Positions 52,637-62,886 of a stretch of DNA of 64,000 nt are shown piece by piece. The notes beneath the pieces are model-generated. The model was not told the DNA's origin. It ran no database searches and saw nothing but the letters and a program-made list of their open reading frames with translations. The DNA lies in the NCBI RefSeq assembly GCF_002803075.1, contig NZ_NNBK01000026.1, positions 32,486-96,485 of the forward strand. The letters run 5' to 3'. A program made the translations under genes and the position numbers. The DNA comes from Streptomyces sp. CB01373 (GTDB taxonomy: Bacteria; Actinomycetota; Actinomycetes; Streptomycetales; Streptomycetaceae). Every line of letters begins with the position of its first letter. Position 1 is the first letter of the stretch.

Positions 52637-53266
52637 TCAGAGGCGTCCGCTGACCCGTCCCTGAAGGAGCCGGGACAGCGCCGCGTGCACGTCGTCCAGG
52701 GAACGCTGCGGCTGGAAGGACTTCCAGTCCAGCGCGGCCACCAGCACCATGCCGACCAGCGCCGCCGCGGTCAGCGGCACGTCGACGTCCTCGCTGAACT
52801 CCCCGTTCGCCACGCCGTCGCGCAGTACGCCCTCGACGACCGCGACCGCCTCCTGCCGCACCACCAGGAGCGTGGACTGCCAGGAACGGTTGGTGCGCCA
52901 CAGCTCGGCCACGTAGAGCTGGGTGAAGGCGGGGTAGCGGTCGATGAAGACGAGCCCGGCGCGCACCATGGCGTCCAGGGCGTCGACCCGGCTGCCGCCC
53001 TCCCGCGCCGTCCGGTCGGCCGCCTCGCGCAGGGAGGCGGTGAGCAGTCCCACGCCGTGCCGCAGCAGCTCCTCGAAGAGGACGGACTTGCTGGCGAAGT
53101 TGTAGTAGACGGTGCCCTTGGCGACCCCCGCCCGCTCGGCGATCTCGTCCACCGTGGTGGCGGAGAACCCCTGCTCGGCGATGAGGGTGACGGCGGCCTC
53201 GTAGAGCTTCTGCCGGGTGGCCTCGCGGCGGGTACGGCCGCCCGGCGTGGCGCTGCTGAGTTCCAT
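52637..53266 (-). CDS. TetR family transcriptional regulator
   Basis: 209 aa. N-terminal helix-turn-helix (about 15-62): TRQKLYEAAVTLIAEQGFSATTVDEIAERAGVAKGTVYYNFASK, typical of TetR repressors. The C-terminal half is an unassigned ligand domain. It lies divergently (197 bp) from the HEPN gene, so that gap may hold its operator, but no clean palindrome was found. ATG at 53266. Confidence 0.9.
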   Translation of the reverse strand: MELSSATPGGRTRREATRQKLYEAAVTLIAEQGFSATTVDEIAERAGVAKGTVYYNFASKSVLFEELLRHGVGLLTASLREAADRTAREGGSRVDALDAMVRAGLVFIDRYPAFTQLYVAELWRTNRSWQSTLLVVRQEAVAVVEGVLRDGVANGEFSEDVDVPLTAAALVGMVLVAALDWKSFQPQRSLDDVHAALSRLLQGRVSGRL

Positions 53267-53463
53267 GGCCCTGATTGTCACAGGCCGGCACCTCGCCAAG
53301 GGCGCGGCAGGGGAGGCCAGTGGCCGCGCCGCGGGCCCGGCACATGGGCCTTCCCTCACCGACGGCCGAGGCGAAATGCCTGGTCGGGACGGATTGTCAG
53401 TGCCGTACCTCACGATGGCCACATGCGGCACCCGTGCCGTCACCCGACGACAGGAGGTTCGTC

Positions 53464-54048
53464 ATGGCCAACTCGTCCGCAGCCGCCGCCCGTCGGCACC
53501 GCGCCACCGGCCCTGCCCCCTCACTGACCGGCCCGGCGAGCGACGTGCACCCCGTTCCGCGCCGGGCCCCGGCCCCGCCCGCCGCCCTCGGCCTGCTCGC
53601 CCAGGCCCGCGAGGGCCTGGAGGAGGCCACCACCCTCCGCACCCCGAACGAGCGGTACGCGACGGCCCACCTCGCCGCGCTGCGCACCGCGGCCGCCGTG
53701 CTCGCCGCGCGAGGGCGCCCGGATCCCACCCCGCGCCGCCGGGCCCGCATCAGGAGCGCCTGGGAAGTGCTCCCCGAGATCGCGCCCGAACTCGCCGAGT
53801 GGAGCGCGCTGTTCGCCGCGGGCGCCGCGCGCCGCGCCCGCGCCGAGGCCGGGATCCGGGGCGCGGCCGGCCAACGGGACGCCGACGACCTGATACGGGA
53901 CGTGGGGATGTTCATCCGCCTGGTCGAGCGCCTGCTCCTCCTCCAGCCGGTCCTTCCCCGACCCGCCCCCGGCGGGGCGGCGACCGCGGGGGCCGTGGAG
54001 CCGAGGGGCAGGTCGGGGGGTGGAGGCAATAGGGTGGAAGGCGCCTGA
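53464..54048 (+). CDS. SAV_6107-type HEPN-domain protein
   Basis: 194 aa, mainly helical, with a positively charged Pro/Ala-rich N-terminus (about 1-50) and a HEPN-like helical domain (about 55-165; ARERLEEA-type with TPNERYATAHLAALRTAAAVLAARG). The tail is Gly/Pro-rich. Strong AGGAGG ribosome site. HEPN domains often belong to RNA-cleaving toxins or nucleotide-binding proteins, but the catalytic RX4-6H motif is not obvious here, so no enzyme role is claimed. It is divergent from TetR; the methyltransferase gene follows at 54137. Confidence 0.75.
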   Translation: MANSSAAAARRHRATGPAPSLTGPASDVHPVPRRAPAPPAALGLLAQAREGLEEATTLRTPNERYATAHLAALRTAAAVLAARGRPDPTPRRRARIRSAWEVLPEIAPELAEWSALFAAGAARRARAEAGIRGAAGQRDADDLIRDVGMFIRLVERLLLLQPVLPRPAPGGAATAGAVEPRGRSGGGGNRVEGA

Positions 54049-54136
54049 AGCCCTTCCAGTTCCGGTGTGCCGGGCGGGGAGGGGCAGCCCGATCGCTCCG
54101 CCGCGCAAGAGGCGGTGCCGCGCCGAGGAGTCAACC

Positions 54137-54964
54137 GTGTCGGACCCGATGCGCCCACCCGCCTCCCACCACCACTCTCAACCGGCGTCGCTGCGCTCCG
54201 ACCCCTCTCGTCCACGCGCCTCTCTCCGTACCGCCGTGGTCTGGGAGGTCCTGCACGACGCCCTCGACCACCGGGTCAAGGCCTCGGGCCGGGACTCCCT
54301 GGACGTCCTCGACACCGGCGGCGGCAGCGGCAACTTCGCCGTGCCCGCCGCCCGGCTCGGCCACCGGGTCACCGTCGTCGACCCCAGCCCCAACGCGCTG
54401 TTCGCACTGGAGCGCCGCGCCGCCGAGGCCGGTGTGGCCGAGCGGGTGCGGGGCGTCCAGGGCGACGCCCACGGCCTCTTCGACGTGGTCGAGCGCGGCG
54501 GCTACGACGCCGTGCTGTGCCACGGCGTCCTGGAGTACGTCGACGACCCTGCCGAGGGCGTGCGCAACGCGGTGGCCGCCCTGCGCTCCGAGGGCATCCT
54601 GAGCGTGCTCGCCGCCGGTCTCGGCGGGGCCGTGCTCGCGCGCGCCCTGGCAGGGCACTTCAAGGAGGCCCGGCAGGCACTCGACGACCCCGAGGGCCGC
54701 TGGGGCGAGGGCGACCCGATGCCGCGCCGCTTCACCGCCGAGCAGCTCACCGCGCTCGTCGAGGGCGCGGGCCTGCGGGTCGGCGCCGTGCACGGGGTGC
54801 GGATCTTCGCCGACCTGGTGCCCGGTGTGCTCGTGGACACCGAGCCCGGGGCGCTGGACGCCCTGCTGAAGCTGGAGGCGGCGGCGGCCGAGCGGCCCGC
54901 GTTCCACTCCGTGGCCACGCAGCTCCACGTACTCGGTGAGACCAGGGGCGCGGCGGAGGCCTGA
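54137..54964 (+). CDS. SAM-dependent methyltransferase
   Basis: 275 aa class I methyltransferase: SAM-binding motif I LDTGGGSGNFAVPAARLG (about 55-73), VVDPSPNAL, DAVLCHGVLEYVDDPAEGV, and a substrate-binding C-terminal part. The GTG at 54137 has GAGGAG upstream; an upstream start would overlap the HEPN gene and adds an unlikely Arg-rich tail. Substrate unknown. Confidence 0.85.
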   Translation: MSDPMRPPASHHHSQPASLRSDPSRPRASLRTAVVWEVLHDALDHRVKASGRDSLDVLDTGGGSGNFAVPAARLGHRVTVVDPSPNALFALERRAAEAGVAERVRGVQGDAHGLFDVVERGGYDAVLCHGVLEYVDDPAEGVRNAVAALRSEGILSVLAAGLGGAVLARALAGHFKEARQALDDPEGRWGEGDPMPRRFTAEQLTALVEGAGLRVGAVHGVRIFADLVPGVLVDTEPGALDALLKLEAAAAERPAFHSVATQLHVLGETRGAAEA

Positions 54965-55049
54965 GCCGCCCCGCGGGACGGGCCGCCCACCGGCGCGGCG
55001 GCCGGGCATGCAGTCCGCCACAGGCCGCCCGGACGCGGGCTCGGCGCCG

Positions 55050-55055
55050 TATGAT
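55050..55055 (+). promoter_or_regulatory. Consensus -10 TATGAT upstream of DUF3040 gene
   Basis: An exact TATGAT occurs 186 nt before the DUF3040 start; a second possible -10 (TATCCT, 55186-55191) is nearer. Between them lie the palindromes TTGGCCAA and CCAATTGG (about 55138-55149). Either box could drive the gene. Confidence 0.4.
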
Positions 55056-55240
55056 CGAAGGAGACCGTCCGGCATGACGGCCTGCCCGCCGGGGAATGGA
55101 AGCCTCAGCGGACCGGGACCGACATGGCGGGTTCCGGTTGGCCAATTGGCGCAGAGGGGCGGGTTTCACGGGGGCGATTCCCGCCTATCCTTAAGGGACC
55201 CCCCGAGTCGCCCCGGCGACTGCACGATGAGGAGGACTCC

Positions 55241-55639
55241 GTGCCGCTCTCGGAGCACGAGCAGCGCATGCTCGAGCAGATGGAGCGAGCGCTGTACGCC
55301 GAAGATCCCAAGTTCGCGTCGGCGCTCGAGGGAAGCGGGCTGCGTACGTACACCCGGCGGCGGGTCTACCAGGCGGTCGTGGGCTTCCTCGTAGGTATCG
55401 CGCTCCTCATGGTAGGAATGGTCGTCCAGAAGCTCATCTGGGTCAGTGTGGTGGGCTTCCTGGTCATGCTGGGCTGTGCCGTACTGGTCGTGACCGGCTG
55501 GCGCAAGGCTCCCAAGCCGGGCGAGCAGGCCGCAGCAGGCGGTCCGCAGGCCCGCCGTCCGGCCCGTCAGAAGCGTTCAATGATGGACCGCATCGAGGAG
55601 CGCTGGCAGCGCCGCCGTGACGAGCAGGGCGGCCGCTAG
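55241..55639 (+). CDS. DUF3040 small membrane protein
   Basis: 132 aa: acidic N-terminal helix opening with LSEHEQRMLEQMERALYAEDP (about 3-23), two adjoining membrane helices (about 50-95), and a basic C-terminal tail ending in repeated Arg. The GTG has GAGGAGG. The family is conserved in the actinobacterial division region; its biochemical role is not established. A perfect terminator follows. Confidence 0.87.
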   Translation: MPLSEHEQRMLEQMERALYAEDPKFASALEGSGLRTYTRRRVYQAVVGFLVGIALLMVGMVVQKLIWVSVVGFLVMLGCAVLVVTGWRKAPKPGEQAAAGGPQARRPARQKRSMMDRIEERWQRRRDEQGGR

Positions 55640-55660
55640 CCCGCCGCACACCCACAGTTC

Positions 55661-55703
55661 CGCGTGAGGGGCTGACCACCGATGGTGGTCAGCCCCTCAC
55701 GCG
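55661..55703. terminator. Bidirectional terminator, perfect 20-bp stem
   Basis: Perfect inverted repeat of 20 bp (55661-55680 with 55684-55703) with a GAT loop between the convergent DUF3040 and transglutaminase genes. Confidence 0.85.
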
Positions 55704-55712
55704 TGCGACTCC

Positions 55713-58136
55713 TCAGCCGGAGGCCTCGGCCCCGTCCCCCGGGTCCCGCCGTCCCGACGACCCGCGCAGCGCCGCCCGGGCGCCGGCGACGCGGGCGGCG
55801 GCACGGGACCGGAACGCGTTCCACCGGGCCGATGCCGCCCAGACCACGCGCACGGCCGAGCGTGGCGCCAGTGCGGCCCGCAGCCTGGTGCGGCGCGACG
55901 CCGTGTCCCGCAGGCCGGCGGTGACCCGCCGGACGTCCTCGGCGAGCCCCGCCACCGGACGCGGGCGCGGCGCGTAGAGGACCTGCTCGACCGCGTCCGC
56001 CAGCCGGTGCGCCGAGGTCGCGGCCACCTCGTCCAGACGCCCGAGGCGGACGATCCGGGCGGCCGCCTTGCGCGGGGTGCGCGAATCGTCCGGCAGGATC
56101 CCGAAGTCCCAGGCGGTGTCGCCCAGTTCCTGCCAGACCGCCAGGATGTGCGACCCCGCGTCCGCCTCGCCGCGCCCGTGCGCGCCCAGCCGCACGGAGC
56201 GCATCCGCCGGCGCCACAGCAGCGGCGACAGCGGCAGGGCTACGACCAGCAGGCCGCCCAGCGTCCAGCCCAGCAGGGCGTGCCACCTCGGGCCGCCGCC
56301 GCCCTCGACCGGCACGGCCTGCGCGGACGGGCCCCCGCACTCCTGGAGCTTCCGCACCTCCGGCGGGCAGCTCTGGTCCACCGACGGCGCGGCGGAGGGC
56401 GCCGTGCTCGCGTCCTGGGACGGCGCCGACTGCTCCGGCAGGCTGGTGCCGGGCGTTTCCGGCTGCGTGTACGACGGTGTCGTGCCGCGTGTCGGGGTCG
56501 GCTCGAAGCGGGTCCAGCCGACGCCCTCGAAGTACAGCTCGGGCCAGGCGTGCGCGTCCTTCAGACCCACCGCCACGGTGCCGTCGCCCTGCGCGGCGCC
56601 CGGTGCGAAGCCCACCGCGACGCGGGCCGGTATGCCCAGCGTGCGGGCCATGGCGGCCATCGCGAAGGAGAAGTGCACGCAGAAGCCTCGCTTGTCCTCC
56701 AGGAACCGCGAGACGGCCTGCGGTCCGCTGCCCGCCTCTACCTGAGTGTCGTACCGGAAGCCGCCTTCGAGGGCGAACCAGTCCTGGAGCTCGACCGCCC
56801 GCTCGTAGTTGTTCGCCGCGCCCCGGGTGACCCGGCGGGCGGTGCTCGCGACGTCCGCCGGCAGCGACCGGGGCACCTTGGTGTACTCGCGCCTCAGTGC
56901 CGCCGGCGGCTCCGGCGCCTTGGCGAGCTGCTCGGCGGTCGGGCGCACCTGAAGGCTCTTCACCTCGTAGGTCAGCCCGCGCGTGGTCTGCCGGTGATCG
57001 CCGACGAGGGTCATGCCGACGGGCTCGTAGCGCCAACTGCCCTTGACCCGCACGGCGGTCGGCGGATACGGCATCGGCAGCCAGTCCTGCGCGTACGACG
57101 TGGACGCCGAGATCGTCGTGGTGATCTCCGTGCGCTTGACGCCGCCGTCCAGGCCCAGGGGAGCGGGCAGCCGGTCGGGCACGCTCACGATGTGCCGCTG
57201 GGACGGCTTCCAGGTGGTGCCGTCGAAGTCGTCCAGGGACACGATCCGCAGGTACAGGTTCGAGGTGTCGGAGGTGTCCGTGCGCAGGGTGATGACCGTA
57301 TGGTCCTGGTCGACGTTCAGGTTGTCGCGCAGTGACACCAGCGGGTTCACCGCGGAGATCGTGCCGCCGTCCCCGCTGCCCGGGCCGACGCCGTTTCCGG
57401 CGCCGCCGAGCAGTCCGCCCCCCATCGCCGGCAGGGCGAGCGGCGCCACCAGGGCGATGCCGAGGGCGAGTGCGCCGATCCGGCGCCCGGTGCGCACCGG
57501 CGCGGTCGCGCCGCCCGTCTCGCGGACTCCCTCGCGCGGTGCCCCGGCGAACACCCGCCCCCACTGCGAGAGCCGGTCCCGGCCCTCGGCCAGCAGCAGC
57601 ATCAGATAGCCGGCGGCCGCGACCAGGAACCACCACCAGCCGGTACCGCCGTCGGACAGGCCGGCGGCCACGGAGTACACGGCGAGCAGCGGCAGGCCCG
57701 CGGGGGCCGCGCTGCGGAACGTCACCGCGAGCGCGTCCACGATCAGTCCGATCACCAGGACGCCGGCGACGAGCATCAGGCGGATGCCGTCGGTCTGCGG
57801 GGCCGGGGTGGCGTACCGCCCGACGTCGTCCGCGCCCGCCCGCAGCAGTTCGGCCAGGTGCCGGAAGGCCTCGGGGCCGGGGACCAGCCCCGCGAAGGCG
57901 TGTGCCCGGGCGAAGACCAGCGTGAGCAGCATCAGCGTGGCCAGGGCCTGCGCCGCCACGGTCAGCGGCCGCGCCAGCGGTATCCGCCGGGCCACCGCGC
58001 CGACCCCCGACTGCACCGCCAGCATCAGGACGACCTGGAGGATCCACGAGGCGGGGGAGACCAGCGGCAGCAGCGAGCACGACGCCATCAACGTCGCCGC
58101 CGCCGCGCACAGCGCCAACCGCGTGCGCCCGCTCAT
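55713..58136 (-). CDS. Transglutaminase-like membrane protein
   Basis: 807 aa. Several N-terminal membrane helices (about 1-240), a periplasmic beta-rich domain, a transglutaminase core with catalytic Cys in RGFCVHFSFAMAAMARTLGIPAR (about 512) and His in DAHAWPELYF (about 548), then a Pro/Ser-rich linker, a final membrane helix near 640 and a soluble tail of about 160 residues. TgpA-type architecture. It sits with DUF58 and MoxR genes, the usual trio. The ATG at 58136 has GAGGGG; it overlaps the stop of a 31-codon ORF. Confidence 0.9.
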   Translation of the reverse strand: MSGRTRLALCAAAATLMASCSLLPLVSPASWILQVVLMLAVQSGVGAVARRIPLARPLTVAAQALATLMLLTLVFARAHAFAGLVPGPEAFRHLAELLRAGADDVGRYATPAPQTDGIRLMLVAGVLVIGLIVDALAVTFRSAAPAGLPLLAVYSVAAGLSDGGTGWWWFLVAAAGYLMLLLAEGRDRLSQWGRVFAGAPREGVRETGGATAPVRTGRRIGALALGIALVAPLALPAMGGGLLGGAGNGVGPGSGDGGTISAVNPLVSLRDNLNVDQDHTVITLRTDTSDTSNLYLRIVSLDDFDGTTWKPSQRHIVSVPDRLPAPLGLDGGVKRTEITTTISASTSYAQDWLPMPYPPTAVRVKGSWRYEPVGMTLVGDHRQTTRGLTYEVKSLQVRPTAEQLAKAPEPPAALRREYTKVPRSLPADVASTARRVTRGAANNYERAVELQDWFALEGGFRYDTQVEAGSGPQAVSRFLEDKRGFCVHFSFAMAAMARTLGIPARVAVGFAPGAAQGDGTVAVGLKDAHAWPELYFEGVGWTRFEPTPTRGTTPSYTQPETPGTSLPEQSAPSQDASTAPSAAPSVDQSCPPEVRKLQECGGPSAQAVPVEGGGGPRWHALLGWTLGGLLVVALPLSPLLWRRRMRSVRLGAHGRGEADAGSHILAVWQELGDTAWDFGILPDDSRTPRKAAARIVRLGRLDEVAATSAHRLADAVEQVLYAPRPRPVAGLAEDVRRVTAGLRDTASRRTRLRAALAPRSAVRVVWAASARWNAFRSRAAARVAGARAALRGSSGRRDPGDGAEASG

Positions 58137-58228
58137 GCCGACCCCTCGCCGCCGCCGGTGCCGCCCACGGGCACGTCGTGCCGGCCCTGGTACCGGCTTG
58201 GTACCGCCCGGCTCGTCACGGCGTTCAT
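58133..58228 (-). CDS. 31-codon coupling ORF
   Basis: ATG at 58228 lies in the ATGA that holds the DUF58 stop, and the ORF ends in the ATGA that holds the transglutaminase ATG. It has its own ribosome site (GGGGGA, about 5 nt before the ATG). The predicted peptide (MNAVTSRAVPSRYQG... ending GGGEGSA) has no known motif. It may be a true small gene or only a translational relay. Confidence 0.45.
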   Translation of the reverse strand: MNAVTSRAVPSRYQGRHDVPVGGTGGGEGSA

Positions 58229-59597
58229 GACCGTCCCCCGCCCAGTCCCGTCCCACCGGCCGCGCCCGCGCTCGCGCGCTCCCGGTCCGCCCGGCGCCAC
58301 AGCTCGTCCAGGCGGGCGCCCCTGGGTACGGGCACGGCCGTCCAGCCCGCGTCGCGCAGCAGCCGGAGGCGGTCGTCGGCCTCGGACACGGGACCCGGTA
58401 CGTCGCCCGGCTCCCGGACCCAGTCCTCGCTGTCCAGGACGAAGGCGACCGCGCCGCCGCTGCGCTGCCGCATCCTGGCGGCGACCGCGGCCTGCGCCTC
58501 GTCGAGGTCGCCGAGGAAGGCCACCAGCAGTCCCTCGTTGCCGCCGCGCAGCACGTCGTAGGCGCGGGACAGGCCCGCCCCGTCGGAGTGGTCGATCACG
58601 GCGAGGGTGTCCATCATCAGCCCGGCCGCGTCCGCCGGCTCCTGGCCGGACCCCGCGAACCCGTCGCCGCCCTCGCCGGGCACGGAGCTGCCGGTGTCGG
58701 TCAGCAGCCGTACCGAGAAGCCCCGCTCCAGCATGTGGACCAGGACCGACGCGGCGCCGGAGACGGCCCACTCGAAGGCCGAGTCGGGGCCCGCGCCCAG
58801 GTAGGCGAGCGCCCGGGTGTCGAGGAGCACCGTGCAGCGGGCGCGCTGCGGCTGTTCCTCGCGGCGCACCATCAGCTCGCCGTAGCGTGCGGTGGACCGC
58901 CAGTGGACGCGGCGCAGGTCGTCGCCGTAGCGGTAGCCGCGCGGGATGACGTCGTCCTCGCCGGCCAGGGCGAGCGAGCGCTGCCGCCCGTCGCCGTACC
59001 CGTTGGCGTCGCCGCTCAGGCGCACCGGGGGCAGCGGCTCAACCCGCGGGATGACGGTCAGGGTGTCGTGGGCGGAGAAGGAACGGGTCAGTTCGCACAT
59101 CCCGAAGGGGTCGGTCAGCCGCAGTTGCAGCGGGCCCAGCGGATACCGTCCGCGCAGGTCGGAGCGGACCCGGTAGGACACCTCACGGCGGCCGCCCGGC
59201 TCGACCCGGTCGAGCACGAAACGGGGCCGCGGCCCGAGCACATACGGCACCCGGTCCTGGAGCATCAGCAGGCCGGTGGGCAGCCGCGAGACGTTGTCCA
59301 TCCGCAGGTGCACCCGGGCCTCGCTGCCGGCGGGCACGCGCGCGGGGGACAGCCGGCGGCTGCCGGCGACCCGGTAACGCGTGCGCAGGAGCACCGTGAC
59401 GCACACCAGCGGCAGCGCCGCCAGCAGCAGCCCGACCCGCAGCAGGTCGCCCTGGCCGAGGACGTAGGCGCAGATCGCGGCGGCGATGCCGGCGGCCAGG
59501 AAGGAACGCCCGCGGGTGGTCAGACCGGCCAGCGCGGTGCGGACGCCGCCCCGCTCCCCGTGGTCGTCCTCCGCGTGCGCCGTCCCCGCGTCCGTCA

Positions 59598-59598
<1 letters not shown>
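58225..59598 (-). CDS. DUF58 domain protein
   Basis: 457 aa. Two N-terminal membrane helices (about 35-75), then a von Willebrand-like DUF58 region with the signature HWRSTARYGELMVRREEQPQ (about 230-250) and VLLDTRA. Family members work with MoxR ATPases and transglutaminases in envelope protein handling. The ATG at 59598 overlaps the MoxR stop (TGATG); a GTG 3 nt earlier is also possible. Confidence 0.88.
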
Positions 59599-60671
<1,073 letters not shown>

Positions 60672-60946
60672 CCGGCGGCCCTCCTCGGCCCTTCCCCGCG
60701 CTCGTCGGCGAGCGGGGGATACCCCAACTTTCAGGGCCGACGCTCTGCTGTGCGGACCGGCCCACCCCGAATCAGGCACCACGCGCGAACGATCGCGCGT
60801 GAGGCCACCCCCGCATTCTTGCCGCCGTTACCGATTCGTGTCACTCGCCTGTGGACAACTGGCCGCGATATGTCGGTTCTTGCGGCTTTCGCTGGTGACG
60901 GCGGCATGCCGCGCACCGGACCGACGGCCCGGCGCGCGTGCGGCGG

Positions 60947-61495
60947 TCAGGCGGGGTCGATCTCGCGCAGCCGGCCCGTCCTGACGTCGAAGACGAAACC
61001 GCGCACGTCGTCGGTGTGCACCAGGAACGGCGAGGTGCGCACGCGCTGCATCGACTGCCGCACGTCCTGGTCGACGTCCCGGAAGGCCTCCACGGCCCAG
61101 GCCGGACGCTGCCCGACCTCCATCTCCAGCTCGTGCCGGAACTCCTCGGTGAGGGACTCCAGGCCGCAGTTGGTGTGGTGGATCAGCACGACGCTGCGGG
61201 TGCCCAGGGCCCGCTGGCTGATGGTGAGGGAGCGGATGACGTCGTCGGTGACCACGCCGCCCGCGTTGCGGATGGTGTGACAGTCGCCGAGTTCCAGGCC
61301 GAGCGCGGCGTGCAGGTCGAGACGGGCGTCCATGCAGGCCACGACCGCGACCCTCAGCACGGGCCGGGCGTCCATCCCCGGATCGGTGAACGCGGCGGCG
61401 TACTGCTGGTTCGCCTCCGCGAGACGGTCGGTGACAGTGCCACGACGGTCTATGGCGCCCTCGGACCCGGCAGGAACTGATGCAGAAGTCGTCAT
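60947..61495 (-). CDS. Beta-class carbonic anhydrase
   Basis: 182 aa. Interconverts CO2 and bicarbonate. Zinc ligands: Cys in ACMDARL and His-Cys in HHTNCG; the paired Asp in CMDAR is also typical. It is a short, Rv1284-like form. The ATG at 61495 (MTTSASV) is preferred over the in-frame ATG at 61501 because a TAACGT hexamer gives a start base at 61496. There is no ribosome site. A gap of about 420 bp upstream leads to rsmH. Confidence 0.9.
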   Translation of the reverse strand: MTTSASVPAGSEGAIDRRGTVTDRLAEANQQYAAAFTDPGMDARPVLRVAVVACMDARLDLHAALGLELGDCHTIRNAGGVVTDDVIRSLTISQRALGTRSVVLIHHTNCGLESLTEEFRHELEMEVGQRPAWAVEAFRDVDQDVRQSMQRVRTSPFLVHTDDVRGFVFDVRTGRLREIDPA

Positions 61496-61502
61496 ACTCA
61501 TG

Positions 61503-61508
61503 ACGTTA
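61503..61508 (-). promoter_or_regulatory. -10 hexamer TAACGT, leaderless promoter
   Basis: Predicted start base 61496, one nt before the carbonic anhydrase ATG. Confidence 0.45.
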
Positions 61509-61669
61509 GTGGGCGCCGGGGCCCGGGTCCTGTCGTGAGACGGTACAAAGAACCCCGTCATGGCTTGTTGTGAGGGACCCCACACCCAGGGCGAACCCGC
61601 ACCCGTCCGAGTGAATTTTCGTCCCGCGGTGCCGCCGCTGCTCCGACGGGCGACGCGCAGGCCGGTTGA

Positions 61670-61697
61670 TTGACCGCGAGACAGGGTGCACTAAAGT
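61670..61697 (+). promoter_or_regulatory. Promoter of the rsmH-ftsL-ftsI operon
   Basis: TTGACC (61670-61675) and TAAAGT (61692-61697) with a 16-nt spacer, the best -35/-10 pair in the window. It would give a leader of about 215 nt before rsmH. No mraZ gene is present upstream, although it is usual in many bacteria. An open frame through the leader (61666-61920) looks like chance. Confidence 0.55.
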
Positions 61698-61916
61698 GAC
61701 GCGAAGCGGGAGGCGTGGCCCTCCCCGCTGTACTGCATTCCCCACAGGCCCCGGCCGACGCGCCGGCGGTCTCCCCACGTGCGCGGCGCGTACGTACGGC
61801 TCGGCCTCCTCCCGCTTCCGGTCGGCTGACGCTTCCGGCGCCGGCAGGCCCTTTTCTTTACCGAGCGGTCGGCGATCCGGCGGTGCGTGCGGGACGCGCC
61901 GGACTGAGAGGGCTCC

Positions 61917-62873
61917 TTGACCGACAGCCGACACGTCCCCGTGATGCTCCAGCGGTGCCTGGACCTGCTGGCGCCCGCCCTGGAGCGGCCGGGAGCGGTG
62001 GTCGTCGACTGCACACTCGGCCTCGGCGGACACAGCGAGTCGCTGCTCGCCCGCTTCCCCGAGGCGCGGCTGGTGGCCCTCGACCGGGACAAGGAGGCAC
62101 TGCGCCTGTCCGGGGAGCGCCTGGCACCCTTCGGCGACCGGGCCACCCTGGTGCACGCCGTCTACGACGAGCTGCCCGACGTGCTCGACCGGCTGGGCGT
62201 GCCACGGGTACAGGGCGTCCTGTTCGACCTCGGGGTGTCCTCGATGCAGCTCGACGAGGCCGACCGCGGCTTCGCCTACGCGCAGGACGCGCCCCTGGAC
62301 ATGCGCATGGACCAGAGCACCGGGATCAGCGCCGCCGAGGTCCTCAACACCTACCCGCCCGGCGAGCTGGTCCGCCTGCTGCGGGCGTACGGCGAGGAGA
62401 AGCAGGCCAAGCGGATCGTGGCCGCCGTCGTGCGCGAGCGCGAGAAGGAGCCGTTCACCAACAGCGCCCGGCTGGTGGAGCTGATCCGCGACGCGCTGCC
62501 GCAGGCCGCCAAGCGCACCGGCGGCAACCCGGCAAAGCGCACCTTCCAGGCGCTGCGGATCGAGGTCAACGGCGAGCTCGCCGTGCTGGAGCGGGCGATC
62601 CCGGCCGCGGTGAAGGCGCTGGACGTCGGCGGGCGGATCGCCGTGCTGTCGTACCACTCCCTGGAGGACCGCCTGGTCAAGCAGGTGTTCGCGGCCGGTG
62701 CGGCGTCGACCGCGCCCCCGGGGCTCCCGGTCGTGCCCGAGCGCTACCAGCCCCGGCTCAAGCTGCTCACCCGCGGTGCCGAACTTCCCACCGAGGAGGA
62801 GATCGCCGAGAACCGGCGGGCGGCGCCGGCCCGGCTGCGCGGCGCCGAGCGCGTCAGGAAGGACGTCGAGTGA
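61917..62873 (+). CDS. rsmH: 16S rRNA N4-methylcytidine1402 methyltransferase
   Basis: 318-aa (formerly mraW) enzyme at the head of the division/cell-wall cluster. SAM-binding VDCTLGLGGHSESLL, ALDRDKEAL, GVLFDLGVSSMQLDEADRGFAY, DMRMD, NTYPPGELVRLLRAYGEE, VAAVVREREK and the SYHSLEDRLVK motif are intact. TTG start with GAGAGGG upstream. Gap to ftsL is 13 nt, so it is in one operon. Confidence 0.95.
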   Translation: MTDSRHVPVMLQRCLDLLAPALERPGAVVVDCTLGLGGHSESLLARFPEARLVALDRDKEALRLSGERLAPFGDRATLVHAVYDELPDVLDRLGVPRVQGVLFDLGVSSMQLDEADRGFAYAQDAPLDMRMDQSTGISAAEVLNTYPPGELVRLLRAYGEEKQAKRIVAAVVREREKEPFTNSARLVELIRDALPQAAKRTGGNPAKRTFQALRIEVNGELAVLERAIPAAVKALDVGGRIAVLSYHSLEDRLVKQVFAAGAASTAPPGLPVVPERYQPRLKLLTRGAELPTEEEIAENRRAAPARLRGAERVRKDVE

Positions 62874-62886
62874 GCCAGGGGGAGCA

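Noticed and set aside
53267..53463. TetR operator palindrome in the TetR-HEPN gap
   Set aside because: A GGCC...GGCC arrangement was noticed but inspection shows the halves are not complementary beyond four bases.
54936..55394. Small ORF from ATG 55074 with an AAGGAG
   Set aside because: It runs out of frame into the DUF3040 gene, has no conserved feature and the spacing is poor.
61666..61920. 84-codon frame in the rsmH leader
   Set aside because: Arg/Ser/Gly-rich, overlaps the rsmH promoter and start, and has no ribosome site.
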